Assembly: GCF_006538365.1 (NCBI RefSeq)
Contig: NZ_BJKN01000002.1
Span: forward strand, 207,276 to 271,275
Source: Moorella sp. E308F
GTDB lineage: Bacteria > Bacillota > DSM-521 > Neomoorellales > Neomoorellaceae
Direction of reading: 5' to 3'
Length of the DNA stretch: 64,000 bases
Part shown: positions 37,303 to 46,854 of the stretch, in pieces
Layout of the letters: every line of letters starts with the position of its first letter
How positions within the stretch are numbered: position 1 is the stretch's first letter
Position numbers and translations under genes: made by a program
The notes under the pieces: model-generated
Seen by the model: the letters and a program-made list of their open reading frames with translations, nothing else
Told to the model about the DNA's origin: nothing
Databases searched by the model: none

Positions 37303-38251
37303 AAGTATAGTTGCCGTCCTGGCCGCGGCCCGGGATGTTGCCGTTGTCTCTCATATTATCCCGGACGGGGACTGCCTGGGTTCCACCCTGGCCCTGGCCC
37401 TGGCCCTGCGGCAGCGGGGTGCAAGGGCAGTGGCCGTTAACGCCGACCCGGTACCGGAGATGTTCCACTTTTTGCCCGGCCAGGAAACCATCATTCCACC
37501 AGAGAAGGTAACAGAGGTACCGCCGCTGCTGGTAATGGTCGATAGTACCGACATGGAGCGGGCCGGGGAAGGCTTCAGCCAGTGGCGGGAAAAAACCCGG
37601 ATGGTAATTAACATCGATCACCATGTCAGCAATACCCGTTTCGGGCACCTGAACCTGGTGGACAGCCGGGCGGCAGCAACGGCCGAGTTAGTCTATGCCG
37701 TCCTGGAAAGAATGCCGGTAACCATTACCCCGGCGATAGCCACCTGTCTTTATACAGCTCTGGCTACCGACACCGGCTCTTTCCAGTATGAAAACTGTAC
37801 GGCTACGACCATGCGCCTGGCGGCAAGGCTCATGGAGCTGGGGGCGGATTTATCCCTGATCAGGGAATACCTCTGGGATAGGAAGCCCCTGGCCAGTATC
37901 CGGTTGCTGGCGGCAGTTTTACCCACCTTGACCCTGGCCTATGACGGTAGGGTAGCTTGGCTGACGGTTTCCAGGGCCGCGTTAGAGGCTGCTGGTGCCC
38001 GGCCGGAACATGCCGAAGGGCTGGTAAATTACCCGCGCAGCATTGCCGGCGTTGAGGTAGGCCTGCTCTTCCGGGAATTGCCTGGCGGCCTGGTTAAGGT
38101 TAGTTTGCGCTCTAAAAAAATCGTCGACGTTAACGCGGTAGCCGCCCGCTTTGGCGGCGGCGGCCACCGCCGCGCCGCCGGCTGCACCGTTAAAGGTGAC
38201 CTGGATACCATTGTAGCCATGGTTGTTGCGTCAGCAGGTGAGGAACTTTAA
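37289..38251 (+). CDS. nrnA: DHH/DHHA1 phosphoesterase NrnA (nanoRNase/pAp phosphatase)
   Basis: NrnA degrades short oligoribonucleotides and dephosphorylates pAp. The 320-residue protein has the DHH metal motifs PDGDCLGST, DSTDMERA, IDHHVSNTRFG and ATDTGSFQYEN. The C-terminal DHHA1 domain ends in GGGGHRRAAGC. The DHH motif and the usual rbfA-nrnA-truB order support the call. ATG 37289 lies within the end of rbfA; TAATG couples it to truB. Confidence 0.93.
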   Translation: MTAVESIVAVLAAARDVAVVSHIIPDGDCLGSTLALALALRQRGARAVAVNADPVPEMFHFLPGQETIIPPEKVTEVPPLLVMVDSTDMERAGEGFSQWREKTRMVINIDHHVSNTRFGHLNLVDSRAAATAELVYAVLERMPVTITPAIATCLYTALATDTGSFQYENCTATTMRLAARLMELGADLSLIREYLWDRKPLASIRLLAAVLPTLTLAYDGRVAWLTVSRAALEAAGARPEHAEGLVNYPRSIAGVEVGLLFRELPGGLVKVSLRSKKIVDVNAVAARFGGGGHRRAAGCTVKGDLDTIVAMVVASAGEEL

Positions 38252-39165
38252 TGGTAACAGGTTTTATCAACGTATTAAAGCCTCCCGGCCTTACTTCCCA
38301 CGATGTCGTCCAGGACTTGCGCCGTCTTTTAAAGGAACGGAGGATTGGCCATGGCGGCACCTTGGATCCCATGGCTGCCGGGGTGCTGCCGGTAGCTGTG
38401 GGCAAAGCCACCCGTTTACTGGAATATATCCAGGCCGGTGGCAAGGCTTACCGGGCGGAATTTATCCTGGGGCTCAAAACTGATACTCAGGATCTCGGCG
38501 GCCGCGTCCTGGCCAGACCGGGGTGCCCGGGCTTAAAGCTCGAAGAGCTTCAGGCGGCGGCCCGGCGTTTTACCGGTACAATCGACCAGGTACCTCCCAT
38601 GGTTTCAGCAGTTCATTACCAGGGACGGCGCCTCTATGAACTGGCCCGGGAGGGGCGGGAGGTGGAAAGACCGACCCGCCGGGTCAACATCGAGACTTTC
38701 CAGGTGCTTAAAGGATGGCCGGACGGGCCGTTCTTCCGGGTTGTGGCAGATATTACCTGTTCCAAAGGCACCTATATCCGTACCCTGGGAGCCGACTGGG
38801 GTGATTACCTGGGTTACGGGGCTACCCTGGCCTTTTTGCTGCGCACCCGCGCCGGCGGTTTTAAACTGGAGGAGGCCTGGACCCTGGAAGAAATTAAGGT
38901 GCAGGTGGCCGGTGGCAGCCGGGACTTTCTCCTGCCACCGGCAGCGGGTATTACCCACCTGCCAGCAATTACCGTCAGGGATAAGGCCATCAAAGCAGTG
39001 GCTAATGGCGCTATCCTCGACCCGGCTGACTGCGCCCTGGTACCGGCGCTCCGGCCGGGGAGCCTGGTCCGCCTGGAAACCCCCGGCGGGGTTCTCCTGG
39101 CCGTGGCCAGGGTGGTGCCAAAAGGTGAAGGATATTGTTTTAAACCCGACAAGGTTTTGCAGTAA
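38251..39165 (+). CDS. truB: tRNA pseudouridine-55 synthase
   Basis: TruB isomerises U55 in the T-loop of tRNA. The 304-residue protein carries GGTLDPMAAGVLPVAVGKATR, in which the Asp of TLDPMA is catalytic. KAYRAEFILG and KGTYIRTLGADWG also match, and a C-terminal PUA-like region is present (VANGAILDPADCALVP). ATG overlaps the nrnA stop (TAATG). Together with trmFO it modifies the T arm. Confidence 0.96.
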   Translation: MVTGFINVLKPPGLTSHDVVQDLRRLLKERRIGHGGTLDPMAAGVLPVAVGKATRLLEYIQAGGKAYRAEFILGLKTDTQDLGGRVLARPGCPGLKLEELQAAARRFTGTIDQVPPMVSAVHYQGRRLYELAREGREVERPTRRVNIETFQVLKGWPDGPFFRVVADITCSKGTYIRTLGADWGDYLGYGATLAFLLRTRAGGFKLEEAWTLEEIKVQVAGGSRDFLLPPAAGITHLPAITVRDKAIKAVANGAILDPADCALVPALRPGSLVRLETPGGVLLAVARVVPKGEGYCFKPDKVLQ

Positions 39166-39177
39166 AGGAGTAAAGCG

Positions 39178-40260
39178 ATGCAAGTACGGCAGGGAATACC
39201 TGAAGGGGAAATAGCCAGGGGCTGCTATCTGGCCCTGGGGAATTTCGATGGCGTCCACCGGGGCCACCAGCAGCTCATTGGCAATATTGTTCAGAAAGCC
39301 AGGACGGAGGGGAAACTGGCAGTAGTTATTACCTTTTCACCCCATCCCGTCCAGGTACTAGGTGATAACCCGCCAGGCCTTTTAACGACCAGGGCCATGA
39401 AGGAAAAATTGATAGCCGCCCTGGGAGTTGACTTTTTGTTTATCCTGCCCTTTACCAGAGAACTGGCGCAGCTTCCCCCGGAAACCTTTGTGCAGGATAT
39501 TCTCTGGCCCCATTTTCAACCGCGCCTGGTGGCCGTGGGCTTTAATTTCACCTTCGGCCACCGGGGCGCGGGCACGCCGGCTTTATTGCACCGGTTGGGA
39601 GAAGAGCTGGGTTTTAAGGTCGAAGTAATGGCCCCGGTAACCTACAAAGGGTTAACCGTCAGCAGTACCGCCATTCGCAACGCCCTTGACCGGGGCGATA
39701 TTTTGCTCGCCAGAAAACTCCTGGGCTACTGGCCGGTCTTGGCCGGTACCGTCGTTGGCGGCGACCGGCGCGGTCGTGAACTCGGTTTTCCAACTGCCAA
39801 CCTGGCCGTACCGCCGGAAATCAAGCTGCCAGGATGGGGCGTTTACGCCTGCCTGGCCCGCTTCCAGGGCCAGGTGCACCGGGCGGTGGTCAATATCGGC
39901 CGCCGCCCTACCTTTGGACCGGCCCTGCCGGCAACTATTGAAGCCCATTTACTGGACTTTGAGGGCAACCTCTATGGCCAGGAATTAGAACTCGAGCTGC
40001 GCGCATATTTACGCCCGGAGCGCAAATTTGCTTCTATCAGGGAATTAGTAGCCCAGCTGCAGGAAGACTGCGCCAGGGCGCGCGAGTTACCTCTCAACCC
40101 TGAGACCGGCAGGCGTAACCACACGCAGGGCCATGGCGTAAAATATACTGCGGAGAATCCAGAAATTTACCATGGCCAGATTGGGGCTGGGAAAAATGAA
40201 GGTATTGATTACTGCCCACGCCAGGAAACGCCTGCAGGACTTTCGCCAGGAACAAATTAA
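39178..40260 (+). CDS. ribF: Bifunctional riboflavin kinase/FAD synthetase with C-terminal extension
   Basis: RibF makes FMN and then FAD. The FAD synthetase domain has ALGNFDGVHRGHQQLI and VSSTAIRNALDRGDI; the kinase domain has GGDRRGRELGFPTANLAVP and NIGRRPTFG. The family fold ends near residue 310 (RKFASIRELVAQLQEDCARAR). About 50 further residues (HTQGHGVKYTAENPEIYHGQ and beyond) look unconserved and run into the next gene in another frame. Loss of the usual stop codon is likely. The SD is AAAGGAG. Confidence 0.93.
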   Translation: MQVRQGIPEGEIARGCYLALGNFDGVHRGHQQLIGNIVQKARTEGKLAVVITFSPHPVQVLGDNPPGLLTTRAMKEKLIAALGVDFLFILPFTRELAQLPPETFVQDILWPHFQPRLVAVGFNFTFGHRGAGTPALLHRLGEELGFKVEVMAPVTYKGLTVSSTAIRNALDRGDILLARKLLGYWPVLAGTVVGGDRRGRELGFPTANLAVPPEIKLPGWGVYACLARFQGQVHRAVVNIGRRPTFGPALPATIEAHLLDFEGNLYGQELELELRAYLRPERKFASIRELVAQLQEDCARARELPLNPETGRRNHTQGHGVKYTAENPEIYHGQIGAGKNEGIDYCPRQETPAGLSPGTN

Positions 40261-40417
40261 TGAGCATGATATCCAGGTAGCAGCCAGGAGTATCCCCGGC
40301 CATATACCCACGGCCACCCGTTTTCGGGGTTTTATTGCAGCTTCCGGGCGCCCCTTTGACCTGGTGGTGAAAGATGTGCTGGCCGGGCGTCTGGTGATTA
40401 CCATTATTGGTAAGTAA
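40196..40417 (+). CDS. DUF4258-like small protein
   Basis: This 73-residue protein (MKVLITAHARKRLQDFRQEQ, then PFDLVVKDVLAGRLVITIIG) resembles the DUF4258 group, whose fold is RelE-like. The HAR-x-RL start and the final VVK...V-T-I strand are the visible cues. It could be an orphan toxin-like or phage-derived protein, but no antitoxin gene is adjacent. The start overlaps the extended end of ribF by 65 bp in another frame. ATG 40196 follows GGGGCTGGG. Family assignment is tentative. Confidence 0.6.
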   Translation: MKVLITAHARKRLQDFRQEQINEHDIQVAARSIPGHIPTATRFRGFIAASGRPFDLVVKDVLAGRLVITIIGK

Positions 40418-40437
40418 CAGGCAGGCAAAAGGAATAG

Positions 40438-40466
40438 TTGCGTTTAGTGCCCGGTAGGCCTATAAT
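40438..40466 (+). promoter_or_regulatory. Promoter of rpsO
   Basis: TTGCGT and the perfect TATAAT are separated by exactly 17 bp, about 90 bp ahead of the rpsO start. The transcribed leader of about 80 nt could carry the S15-binding site known in other bacteria. Confidence 0.8.
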
Positions 40467-40554
40467 ATAGTTAATGAACCCGAGGCGAGGATTAGCGAAG
40501 CTCCGACGCTTTTCTTGGCCCGCTGGGGATTTTAAGGAGAAGGAGGTGACGCTG

Positions 40555-40824
40555 ATGGCCCTGGATCCAGCCAAAAAAAGGGAAATCATCGCCCGCTACC
40601 GGCAGCATGAAAATGACACCGGCTCACCGGAAGTCCAGATTGCCATCCTGACGGAACGCATCAACCACCTGACGGAACACCTGAAGGTGCACCACAAGGA
40701 CCATCACTCGCGCCGGGGTTTGCTGAAAATGGTCGGTCAGCGCCGAGGTTTACTTAACTACCTGCGGGACAACGACATTGAGCGTTACCGGCAAATTGTT
40801 GATGCCCTGGGTTTAAGGCGGTAA
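40555..40824 (+). CDS. rpsO: 30S ribosomal protein S15
   Basis: S15 binds 16S rRNA early in 30S assembly. The 89-residue protein has the signature [21 protein letters not shown], then [21 protein letters not shown] 40555 follows a perfect AAGGAGGTGA. A promoter and a terminator flank it, so it can be expressed alone as well as with pnp, as in other bacteria. Confidence 0.98.
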   Translation: MALDPAKKREIIARYRQHENDTGSPEVQIAILTERINHLTEHLKVHHKDHHSRRGLLKMVGQRRGLLNYLRDNDIERYRQIVDALGLRR

Positions 40825-40832
40825 ATTTCTTG

Positions 40833-40858
40833 GGAGCGGTCGGGCCGCTCCTTTTTTT
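40833..40858 (+). terminator. Terminator after rpsO
   Basis: GGAGCGG and CCGCTCC form a 7-bp stem with a 5-nt loop, followed by seven T residues. It separates rpsO from pnp. Confidence 0.92.
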
Positions 40859-40883
40859 AATGAGTTTTTGACAGTATTTAGGG

Positions 40884-40945
40884 CGACATTGGAAGGAAAT
40901 ACTATAACAAATGTCGAATGAATTAAAGTTTATTAATGGTATGAT
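40884..40945 (+). promoter_or_regulatory. pnp leader: inverted repeat and extended -10 promoter
   Basis: CGACATT (40884-40890) and AATGTCG (40910-40916) are perfect inverted repeats. Downstream, TGGTATGAT (40937-40945) matches an extended -10 element, though no good -35 is seen. If transcription begins upstream (a TTGACA stands at 40868), the hairpin would be in the pnp leader, where PNPase autoregulation acts in other bacteria. Confidence 0.4.
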
Positions 40946-40958
40946 TTAAGGGGGCTAC

Positions 40959-43205
40959 TTGAAACTAATGCAAGGGGTATTAAGGAAAACCCTCACCATT
41001 GCCGGCCGGGATTTAATCCTGGAGACCGGTCGGCTGGCACGCCAGGCAGGTGGTGCCGTCCTGGTAACTTACGGCGGTACCATGGTGCTGGTCACGGCCA
41101 CAGCCGCAGCGGAACCGCGGGAAGGAATCGATTTTTTCCCCCTGACGGTTGATTACGAAGAAAGGCTTTATGCTGCTGGCAAAATCCCGGGCGGTTTTAT
41201 TAAACGGGAAGGCCGCCCCAGCGAAAAGGCCATCCTCTCGGCCCGGTTGATTGACCGGCCCATCCGGCCCTTATTTCCCAAGTATTACCGCAACGACGTC
41301 CACATCGTCGCTACAGTCCTATCGGTAGATCAAGATTGCCCGCCCAATGTGGCCGGTATCATCGGCGCTTCGGCCGCCCTGACCATCTCAGCCATTCCCT
41401 TTGGGGGGCCCATAGGGGCGGTAGGGGTAGGTTTAATCGACAACAAGCCGGTTATCAACCCAACCCTGGCTGAAGACGAAAAAAGTTCTTTAAACCTGGT
41501 AGTAGCCGGTACGGATACGGCTATTATGATGGTTGAAGCAGGGGCCAAAGAGGTTCCCGAGGATCTGATGCTGGAATGTATCATGCAGGCCCATGAAGAG
41601 ATTAAACGTATTGTCGCTTTTATCAATGATTTCCGCGCTGAAGCTTTAGAGCTGGGCCTGGCCAAAGAAAAGCAGGAAGTAGTCGAACCCTGCCTGACTC
41701 CCGAACTGGAAAGCCAGGTCCGGGAGATTGCCGCACCGCGCCTGCGGGAAGCCATCTACACCAGCCGCGATGAAAAGCTCGCCAAGCAGGAAAGGGAAAA
41801 GCGGCTGGAAGCCTGCCGGGAAGAGATCAAGAACCTGGTGCTGGCCGGCAAAGAAGAGATGCTGGCGGAGCACCCGGAGGTACCCCGGTTGGTCAATGAT
41901 TTAATTGCCAAAATAGAGAAGGAAATTGTCCGGAGAATGATCCTTACCGAAGGCGTCAGGATAGACGGCCGCGCCCTGGATGAGATCCGGCCCATTACCT
42001 GTGAAGTAGGGGTATTGAGCCGCACCCACGGCTCGGGCCTCTTTACCCGGGGCGAAACCCAGGTATTAACGGTAACTACCCTGGGCCCCATCAGTGATGA
42101 GCAGATCCTGGACGACCTGGGGGTCGACGAGTCCAAACGCTATATGCACCATTATAACTTTCCTCCCTATAGTGTCGGGGAGGCGCGGCCTATCCGTGCT
42201 CCCGGCCGCCGGGAAATTGGCCATGGTGCCCTGGCGGAACGGGCCCTGGAACCGATGATCCCCCCGGAGGAAGAATTCCCCTATGCCATTCGCCTGGTTT
42301 CCGAGGTCCTTGGTTCCAATGGCTCCACTTCCATGGGCAGCGTCTGCGGCAGCACCCTGGCCCTCATGGACGCCGGTGTACCTATTAAGGCGCCGGTGGC
42401 CGGGGTGGCCATGGGCCTGGTCAAGGAAGGGGACCAGGTGGCTATACTCACGGACATCCAGGGGATTGAGGATGCCCTGGGAGATATGGATTTTAAAGTT
42501 GCCGGCACCAAAAACGGCATAACGGCCTTGCAGATGGATATAAAAATCCCGGGCATAGACCGGGCCATTTTAGAACGGGCCCTGGAACAGGCGCGACGGG
42601 GACGCTTGTTCATCCTGGAGAAGATCCTGGCCACCATCCCGCAACCGCGGCCGGAGCTTTCCCCTTATGCCCCCCGGATGCTGACCATGACCATTGATCC
42701 CGATAAAATCCGCGATATCATCGGGCCGGGTGGCAAGATTATCAAAAAGATCATTGAAGAAACCGGTGTGGAGATTGATGTCGAAGACGATGGCCGCATC
42801 TTTATCGCTTCCACCGATGCCGCCAATGGGAAGCGGGCGGTAGAGATTATCCAGGCCTTGACCCAGGAAGTGGAAACGGGTAAAGTATATAACGGCAAGG
42901 TGACCAGGATAACCGAATTTGGCGCCTTTGTCGAAGTTATCCCCGGGGTCCTAGGGATGCCCGGCAAAGAGGGCCTGGTGCACATTTCGCAGCTGGCCAA
43001 CGAGCGGGTGGAAAAAGTGGAAGATGTGGTCCAGGAGGGCGATTATATTCTTGTCAAGGCCATTGGCTTTGATTCCCAGGGGCGGCTTAAACTGTCCCGT
43101 AAAGAAGCCCTGCCGCAAGCAGTACCTGAAGGGGGCGGGCGCCATTTTCGCCGGCACGGCCGGGAAGGCGGTAACCGCATTTTAAACAGCCGGCGGCCGC
43201 GCTAG
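40959..43205 (+). CDS. pnp: Polyribonucleotide nucleotidyltransferase (PNPase)
   Basis: PNPase degrades RNA from 3' ends by phosphorolysis. The 748-residue protein has two RNase PH domains (first: [20 protein letters not shown]; second: [19 protein letters not shown] with [20 protein letters not shown]). An alpha-helical linker and KH ([20 protein letters not shown]) and S1 ([21 protein letters not shown]) domains complete it. The TTG start has GGGGGC at good distance; ATG 40968 is an alternative. The order rpsO-pnp-ylxY is standard. Confidence 0.96.
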   Translation: MKLMQGVLRKTLTIAGRDLILETGRLARQAGGAVLVTYGGTMVLVTATAAAEPREGIDFFPLTVDYEERLYAAGKIPGGFIKREGRPSEKAILSARLIDRPIRPLFPKYYRNDVHIVATVLSVDQDCPPNVAGIIGASAALTISAIPFGGPIGAVGVGLIDNKPVINPTLAEDEKSSLNLVVAGTDTAIMMVEAGAKEVPEDLMLECIMQAHEEIKRIVAFINDFRAEALELGLAKEKQEVVEPCLTPELESQVREIAAPRLREAIYTSRDEKLAKQEREKRLEACREEIKNLVLAGKEEMLAEHPEVPRLVNDLIAKIEKEIVRRMILTEGVRIDGRALDEIRPITCEVGVLSRTHGSGLFTRGETQVLTVTTLGPISDEQILDDLGVDESKRYMHHYNFPPYSVGEARPIRAPGRREIGHGALAERALEPMIPPEEEFPYAIRLVSEVLGSNGSTSMGSVCGSTLALMDAGVPIKAPVAGVAMGLVKEGDQVAILTDIQGIEDALGDMDFKVAGTKNGITALQMDIKIPGIDRAILERALEQARRGRLFILEKILATIPQPRPELSPYAPRMLTMTIDPDKIRDIIGPGGKIIKKIIEETGVEIDVEDDGRIFIASTDAANGKRAVEIIQALTQEVETGKVYNGKVTRITEFGAFVEVIPGVLGMPGKEGLVHISQLANERVEKVEDVVQEGDYILVKAIGFDSQGRLKLSRKEALPQAVPEGGGRHFRRHGREGGNRILNSRRPR

Positions 43206-43274
43206 CCGCCGAGTCTGATTACGGCGTGAAGGGCATATACATTGATCAGTACTCAATAAAAGGTGGTGCGGTCA

Positions 43275-43991
43275 ATGTATGTGCTCTACTACCGGCGGCA
43301 GTGGCTGCGGCGGTTAGGGGTTTTAGCAGCCGCGGGGTTATTACTGGTCCTTGGTTTTACTGCCTGGCGCTGGCTGGCGGGAAGGGCAGTGCCGGCCATG
43401 AAAACCCAGCCCATTTACCAAGGTGACCCGGGTCGCAAGGCCGTGGCCCTGACCTTTACCATAGACTGGGGCGAAGAATACCTGCCTGCTATTTTGCAGG
43501 CCCTGCAGCAAGCCGGCGCGCGGGCCACCTTTTTTCCCACGGGCCAGTGGGCCGAACGTCACCCGGACCTGGTGCGGGAGATGCTGGCCGGCGGCCATGA
43601 AATAGGTAACCACGGCCAGAGCCATCCCCATCCCGATAATTTAAGCCGGGAGGAGAACCGCCGCGACATCCAGGCAGGGGAAGCGACCCTGATGGCCATT
43701 ACCGGCAAGAAACCTGCCCTCTATTCTCCTCCCTATGGTGAGAGTAAACCCCAGGTGGTGGCAGCGGCTGGGGACCTGGGGTATAAATTCATCATGTGGA
43801 CCATCAATACCGGGGATTATCTGCCCAATACCAAACCCGAGGATATCCTGACGACAATAATCCCTAAATGCCAGAACGGTGCCATTGTCCTGCTGCACCC
43901 AACCGCACCGACAAGCAAGGCCATGCCGGAGCTTCTAAAACAACTAAAAGAACGAGGTTATGCCCTGGTAACAGTTTCCGAGCTCCTTTAA
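43275..43991 (+). CDS. ylxY: Polysaccharide deacetylase YlxY-like
   Basis: This protein of about 238 residues has an N-terminal membrane anchor (LGVLAAAGLLLVLGFTAW) and an extracytoplasmic NodB domain. NodB motifs are partly altered: motif 1 reads TFTIDWGEEYL with a single Asp instead of DD, motif 2 NHGQSHPHP keeps two His, and motif 3 reads YSPPYG. The family deacetylates peptidoglycan or chitin-like sugars; the changed motif leaves activity uncertain. ATG 43275 follows AAAGGTGG. The position after pnp matches Bacillus ylxY. Confidence 0.88.
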   Translation: MYVLYYRRQWLRRLGVLAAAGLLLVLGFTAWRWLAGRAVPAMKTQPIYQGDPGRKAVALTFTIDWGEEYLPAILQALQQAGARATFFPTGQWAERHPDLVREMLAGGHEIGNHGQSHPHPDNLSREENRRDIQAGEATLMAITGKKPALYSPPYGESKPQVVAAAGDLGYKFIMWTINTGDYLPNTKPEDILTTIIPKCQNGAIVLLHPTAPTSKAMPELLKQLKERGYALVTVSELL

Positions 43992-44048
43992 AGAAGGTGC
44001 CCGTTTTTTATAAGGCCGTCCTTCCCTGGATATAATAACCTCTGTTTA

Positions 44049-45170
44049 ATGAAAATTTTCCGGGGGAGTGAAGGCCTGTTGCGAAGGTTTGTTTGCGGGC
44101 TGCTTCTAATCATAGGTTACTTGTTCTGGTCCGGAATGGCAAAGGCTGCCAGTGAACCTTACCTTACGGCACCGGCAGCTATTTTAATGGAAGCCAGTAC
44201 CGGCCAGGTTCTGTATGAGCACGGCGCCAGGAAAGAGCGGCCACCGGCCAGTACGACGAAAATCATGACCGCCATCCTGGCCCTGGAGCTGGGCCGGCTG
44301 GATACCCCCGTTAAGGTAAGCGAGTATGCCGCCACCACGCCCGGGGCCAGTATCTATTTGACCACGGGAGAAATAGTGACCCTGGGCGACCTGGTTAAAG
44401 GCGCCCTGCTGAATTCCGGCAATGACGCCACCGTAGCTATTGCCGAAAGCCTGGCCGGCACGGAAGAGGATTTTGCTTGGCTCATGAATCGTAAAGCCCT
44501 GCAAGTGGGGGCCTATCACACCCATTTTAACAATCCCCACGGCCTGACGGATCCGGGCCATTATACCACCGCCTACGACCTGGCCCTCATGGCCCGTTAC
44601 GCCCTGGGCAACCCTGTCTTTCGCCAGTTAGTAGCGACGCAAGAAGACCAGATCCCGGCGCCGGAAGGTGTGCGCTATCTCTATAATACCAACCGCCTGC
44701 TTGGCTCCTATCCCGGTGCCGATGGAGTAAAGACAGGCACCACCGACGCCGCCGGTCAGTGCCTGGTCGCCTCGGCTACCAGGGAGGGACGCCAGCTCAT
44801 TGCCGTCGTCCTGGGCAGTTCCGACCGCTATGCTGACGCCCGCGCCCTCCTGGATTATGGCTTTAACGGCTTTTATAACGAAACAGCCAGGGCCGGGGAA
44901 CCTGCCGGCCAGGTGTATGTCAAAAACGGGGAAGTGACTGCCGTCCCTGTAGCGCCGCTGATGACGGCCGGTTTTACCGTGCCCGTGGCCCAGGCAGCTT
45001 TCCTGGAAAAGCGCGTGCTCCTGCCAGCTTTTGTCAAAGCTCCCATCAGCAAAGGTCAGGAACTGGGCCAGGTAAAAATCCTGTACCAGGGCCGGGAGGT
45101 TGCCAGCTCTACCCTGGTAGCCACCCGGGATGTTGCCGCCCTGCCCTGGTGGTCAAGGTTCAAGAAATAA
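44049..45170 (+). CDS. dacF: D-alanyl-D-alanine carboxypeptidase (DacF-like, S11)
   Basis: This penicillin-binding protein trims the terminal D-Ala from peptidoglycan peptides. The protein of about 370 residues has a signal peptide (FVCGLLLIIGYLFWSGMAKA), the SxxK motif in PPASTTKIMTA, SxN in LLNSGNDATVA and KTG in DGVKTGTTDAAG. A C-terminal PBP5-like beta domain follows. The ATG at 44049 has little SD; TTG 44079, 11 bp after GGGGGAG, is also plausible. Its sporulation-linked neighbours favour the DacF type. Confidence 0.9.
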   Translation: MKIFRGSEGLLRRFVCGLLLIIGYLFWSGMAKAASEPYLTAPAAILMEASTGQVLYEHGARKERPPASTTKIMTAILALELGRLDTPVKVSEYAATTPGASIYLTTGEIVTLGDLVKGALLNSGNDATVAIAESLAGTEEDFAWLMNRKALQVGAYHTHFNNPHGLTDPGHYTTAYDLALMARYALGNPVFRQLVATQEDQIPAPEGVRYLYNTNRLLGSYPGADGVKTGTTDAAGQCLVASATREGRQLIAVVLGSSDRYADARALLDYGFNGFYNETARAGEPAGQVYVKNGEVTAVPVAPLMTAGFTVPVAQAAFLEKRVLLPAFVKAPISKGQELGQVKILYQGREVASSTLVATRDVAALPWWSRFKK

Positions 45171-45195
45171 AGCAGAAAAAGTTAGGGGGAAGGGG

Positions 45196-46461
45196 ATGTA
45201 CCAAAAAAATATCCTGGATAACGGCATCCGGGTGGTAAGCGAAGAGGTTCCCTTTGCCAATTCCATAGCCCTGGGGGTATGGGTGCGTACCGGTTCCCGC
45301 AATGAAGACGAAACCAACCAGGGTGTTTCCCATTTTCTGGAGCACCTGTTGTTTAAAGGGACAACCAGGCGGACGGCCCGGCAGATAGCCGAGGAACTGG
45401 AAGCAGTCGGGGGGATAATCAACGCCTTTACAACCAAGGAATATACCTGCTTTTACACCCGGGTGCTGGCCGAACACCTGGACCTGGCCATAGACGTTTT
45501 GAGCGACATGCTTTTTAACTCCCTCCTGGCCGTCGAGGACATCGAAAAAGAGAAAAAGGTCATCCTGGAAGAAATCAAGATGTACGAGGATTCCCCCGAC
45601 GAACTGGTCCATGATCTCTTTGCCCAGACCATCTGGCCCGGGCATCCCCTGGGCAGGGCCATTCTTGGTACTTATGAAACAGTAACCAATTTAAACCGCG
45701 ATATCATTTACCGCTACTACAAGGAACAGTATAACAGTGCCAACATTGTCCTGGCGGCAGCCGGGAAATTTAACACCGCTGAACTGGTCGCCAAACTGCA
45801 GGCGACCTTCGGCCTTAAAACCTGCCCCGGCAAGCAGGGGGAATACCTACCCCCAAAAAGCCGGCCCAGGGTTAGCATTAACATTAAAGACACGGAACAA
45901 GTGCAGATCTGCCTGGGGGTTCCGGGGCTGCCCCAGGATGATGCAGCCATTTATGCCCTCCAGGCTCTGAACAATATCCTGGGTGGGGGTCTGAGCTCCC
46001 GCCTGTTCCAAATTATCCGCGAAGAACAGGCCCTAGCCTATTCCGTATACTCGTACCATGCTGGTTTCAGCGACAGCGGCCTGTTTACCGTTTATGCCGG
46101 TACCAGCCCGGACAATTACCTCCAGGTAATAGCCTTGATTTTGGAAGAAATCGCTTCCTTAAAAAACAAAGGGATAACGGCACAAGAATTGAAGCGAACC
46201 AAGGACCAGATCCGCGGCAATTTGCTCCTTGCTCAAGAGAATGTCAACCATCGCATGAGCCGGCTGGGCAAGACGGAACTCACCTTTGGCCGGGTAATTA
46301 CGGCGGAAGAAGTAATCGAGCGGTTAAATGAGGTAACTGAAGATGACGTCCAGGCCATCGCCAGGCGTATCTTCCAGCCGGAATACTTATCCCTGACCAC
46401 CCTGGGGCCGGAAGTCGAACCCCTGGACCTGGCCGAGTGCGCCCGCCGGGCCGGGATATAG
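45196..46461 (+). CDS. mlpA: M16-family zinc peptidase (MlpA/YmxG)
   Basis: This 421-residue processing-peptidase homologue carries the inverted zinc motif HFLEH (GVSHFLEHLLFKGT), with the distal Glu in EEIKMYEDSPDELVHD. The C-terminal half (GVPGLPQDDAAIYALQALNN, LSSRLFQIIREEQALAYSVYSY) is the second M16 lobe. The substrate is unknown; in Bacillus it influences protease production. ATG 45196 follows GGGGGAAGGGG. The order matches pnp-ylxY-mlpA-ymxH in Bacillus, with dacF inserted. Confidence 0.93.
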   Translation: MYQKNILDNGIRVVSEEVPFANSIALGVWVRTGSRNEDETNQGVSHFLEHLLFKGTTRRTARQIAEELEAVGGIINAFTTKEYTCFYTRVLAEHLDLAIDVLSDMLFNSLLAVEDIEKEKKVILEEIKMYEDSPDELVHDLFAQTIWPGHPLGRAILGTYETVTNLNRDIIYRYYKEQYNSANIVLAAAGKFNTAELVAKLQATFGLKTCPGKQGEYLPPKSRPRVSINIKDTEQVQICLGVPGLPQDDAAIYALQALNNILGGGLSSRLFQIIREEQALAYSVYSYHAGFSDSGLFTVYAGTSPDNYLQVIALILEEIASLKNKGITAQELKRTKDQIRGNLLLAQENVNHRMSRLGKTELTFGRVITAEEVIERLNEVTEDDVQAIARRIFQPEYLSLTTLGPEVEPLDLAECARRAGI

Positions 46462-46473
46462 GAGGATCACCGG

Positions 46474-46848
46474 ATGGATCGTTTAGAACATATCTTTGCG
46501 CTGCAGGAGCGCTTCGACCAGGACCTGGCCCGGCGGCGCAGGCTGCCGGATTACAGCGCGGCGGAATGGATCCAGAAAGAAGTCCTGGCCATGGTCGCCG
46601 AGCTGGGGGAACTCCTGGAGGAAGTAAACTTTAAGTGGTGGAAAAACCCCCATCCTTTAGACCGCGAAGCCATCAAAGGCGAACTCGTCGACCTCCTCCA
46701 CTTTCTCGTCAGCATGTGCCTAAAAGCCGGCATTACGGCAGAGGAATTTTACCAGGCGTATCTCGCTAAAAATAAGGAAAACTTTCGCCGGCAGCAGGGA
46801 CTGACGGACCGCCAGGAATATGCCGCCCGGGAGGACACGGAAGCATAA
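46474..46848 (+). CDS. Dimeric all-alpha dUTPase-like (MazG-like) NTP pyrophosphohydrolase
   Basis: This 124-residue helical protein has the metal-binding pattern of dimeric dUTPases and MazG: EVLAMVAELGELLEEVN (ExxxE) and, further on, KGELVDLLHFLVSMCLKAG (ExxD). NFKWWKNPHPLDRE lies between. It probably hydrolyses dUTP or a related nucleotide and so protects DNA. The SD is AGGAGGATC. It lies 12 bp after mlpA. Confidence 0.82.
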   Translation: MDRLEHIFALQERFDQDLARRRRLPDYSAAEWIQKEVLAMVAELGELLEEVNFKWWKNPHPLDREAIKGELVDLLHFLVSMCLKAGITAEEFYQAYLAKNKENFRRQQGLTDRQEYAAREDTEA

Positions 46849-46854
46849 AGCAAA

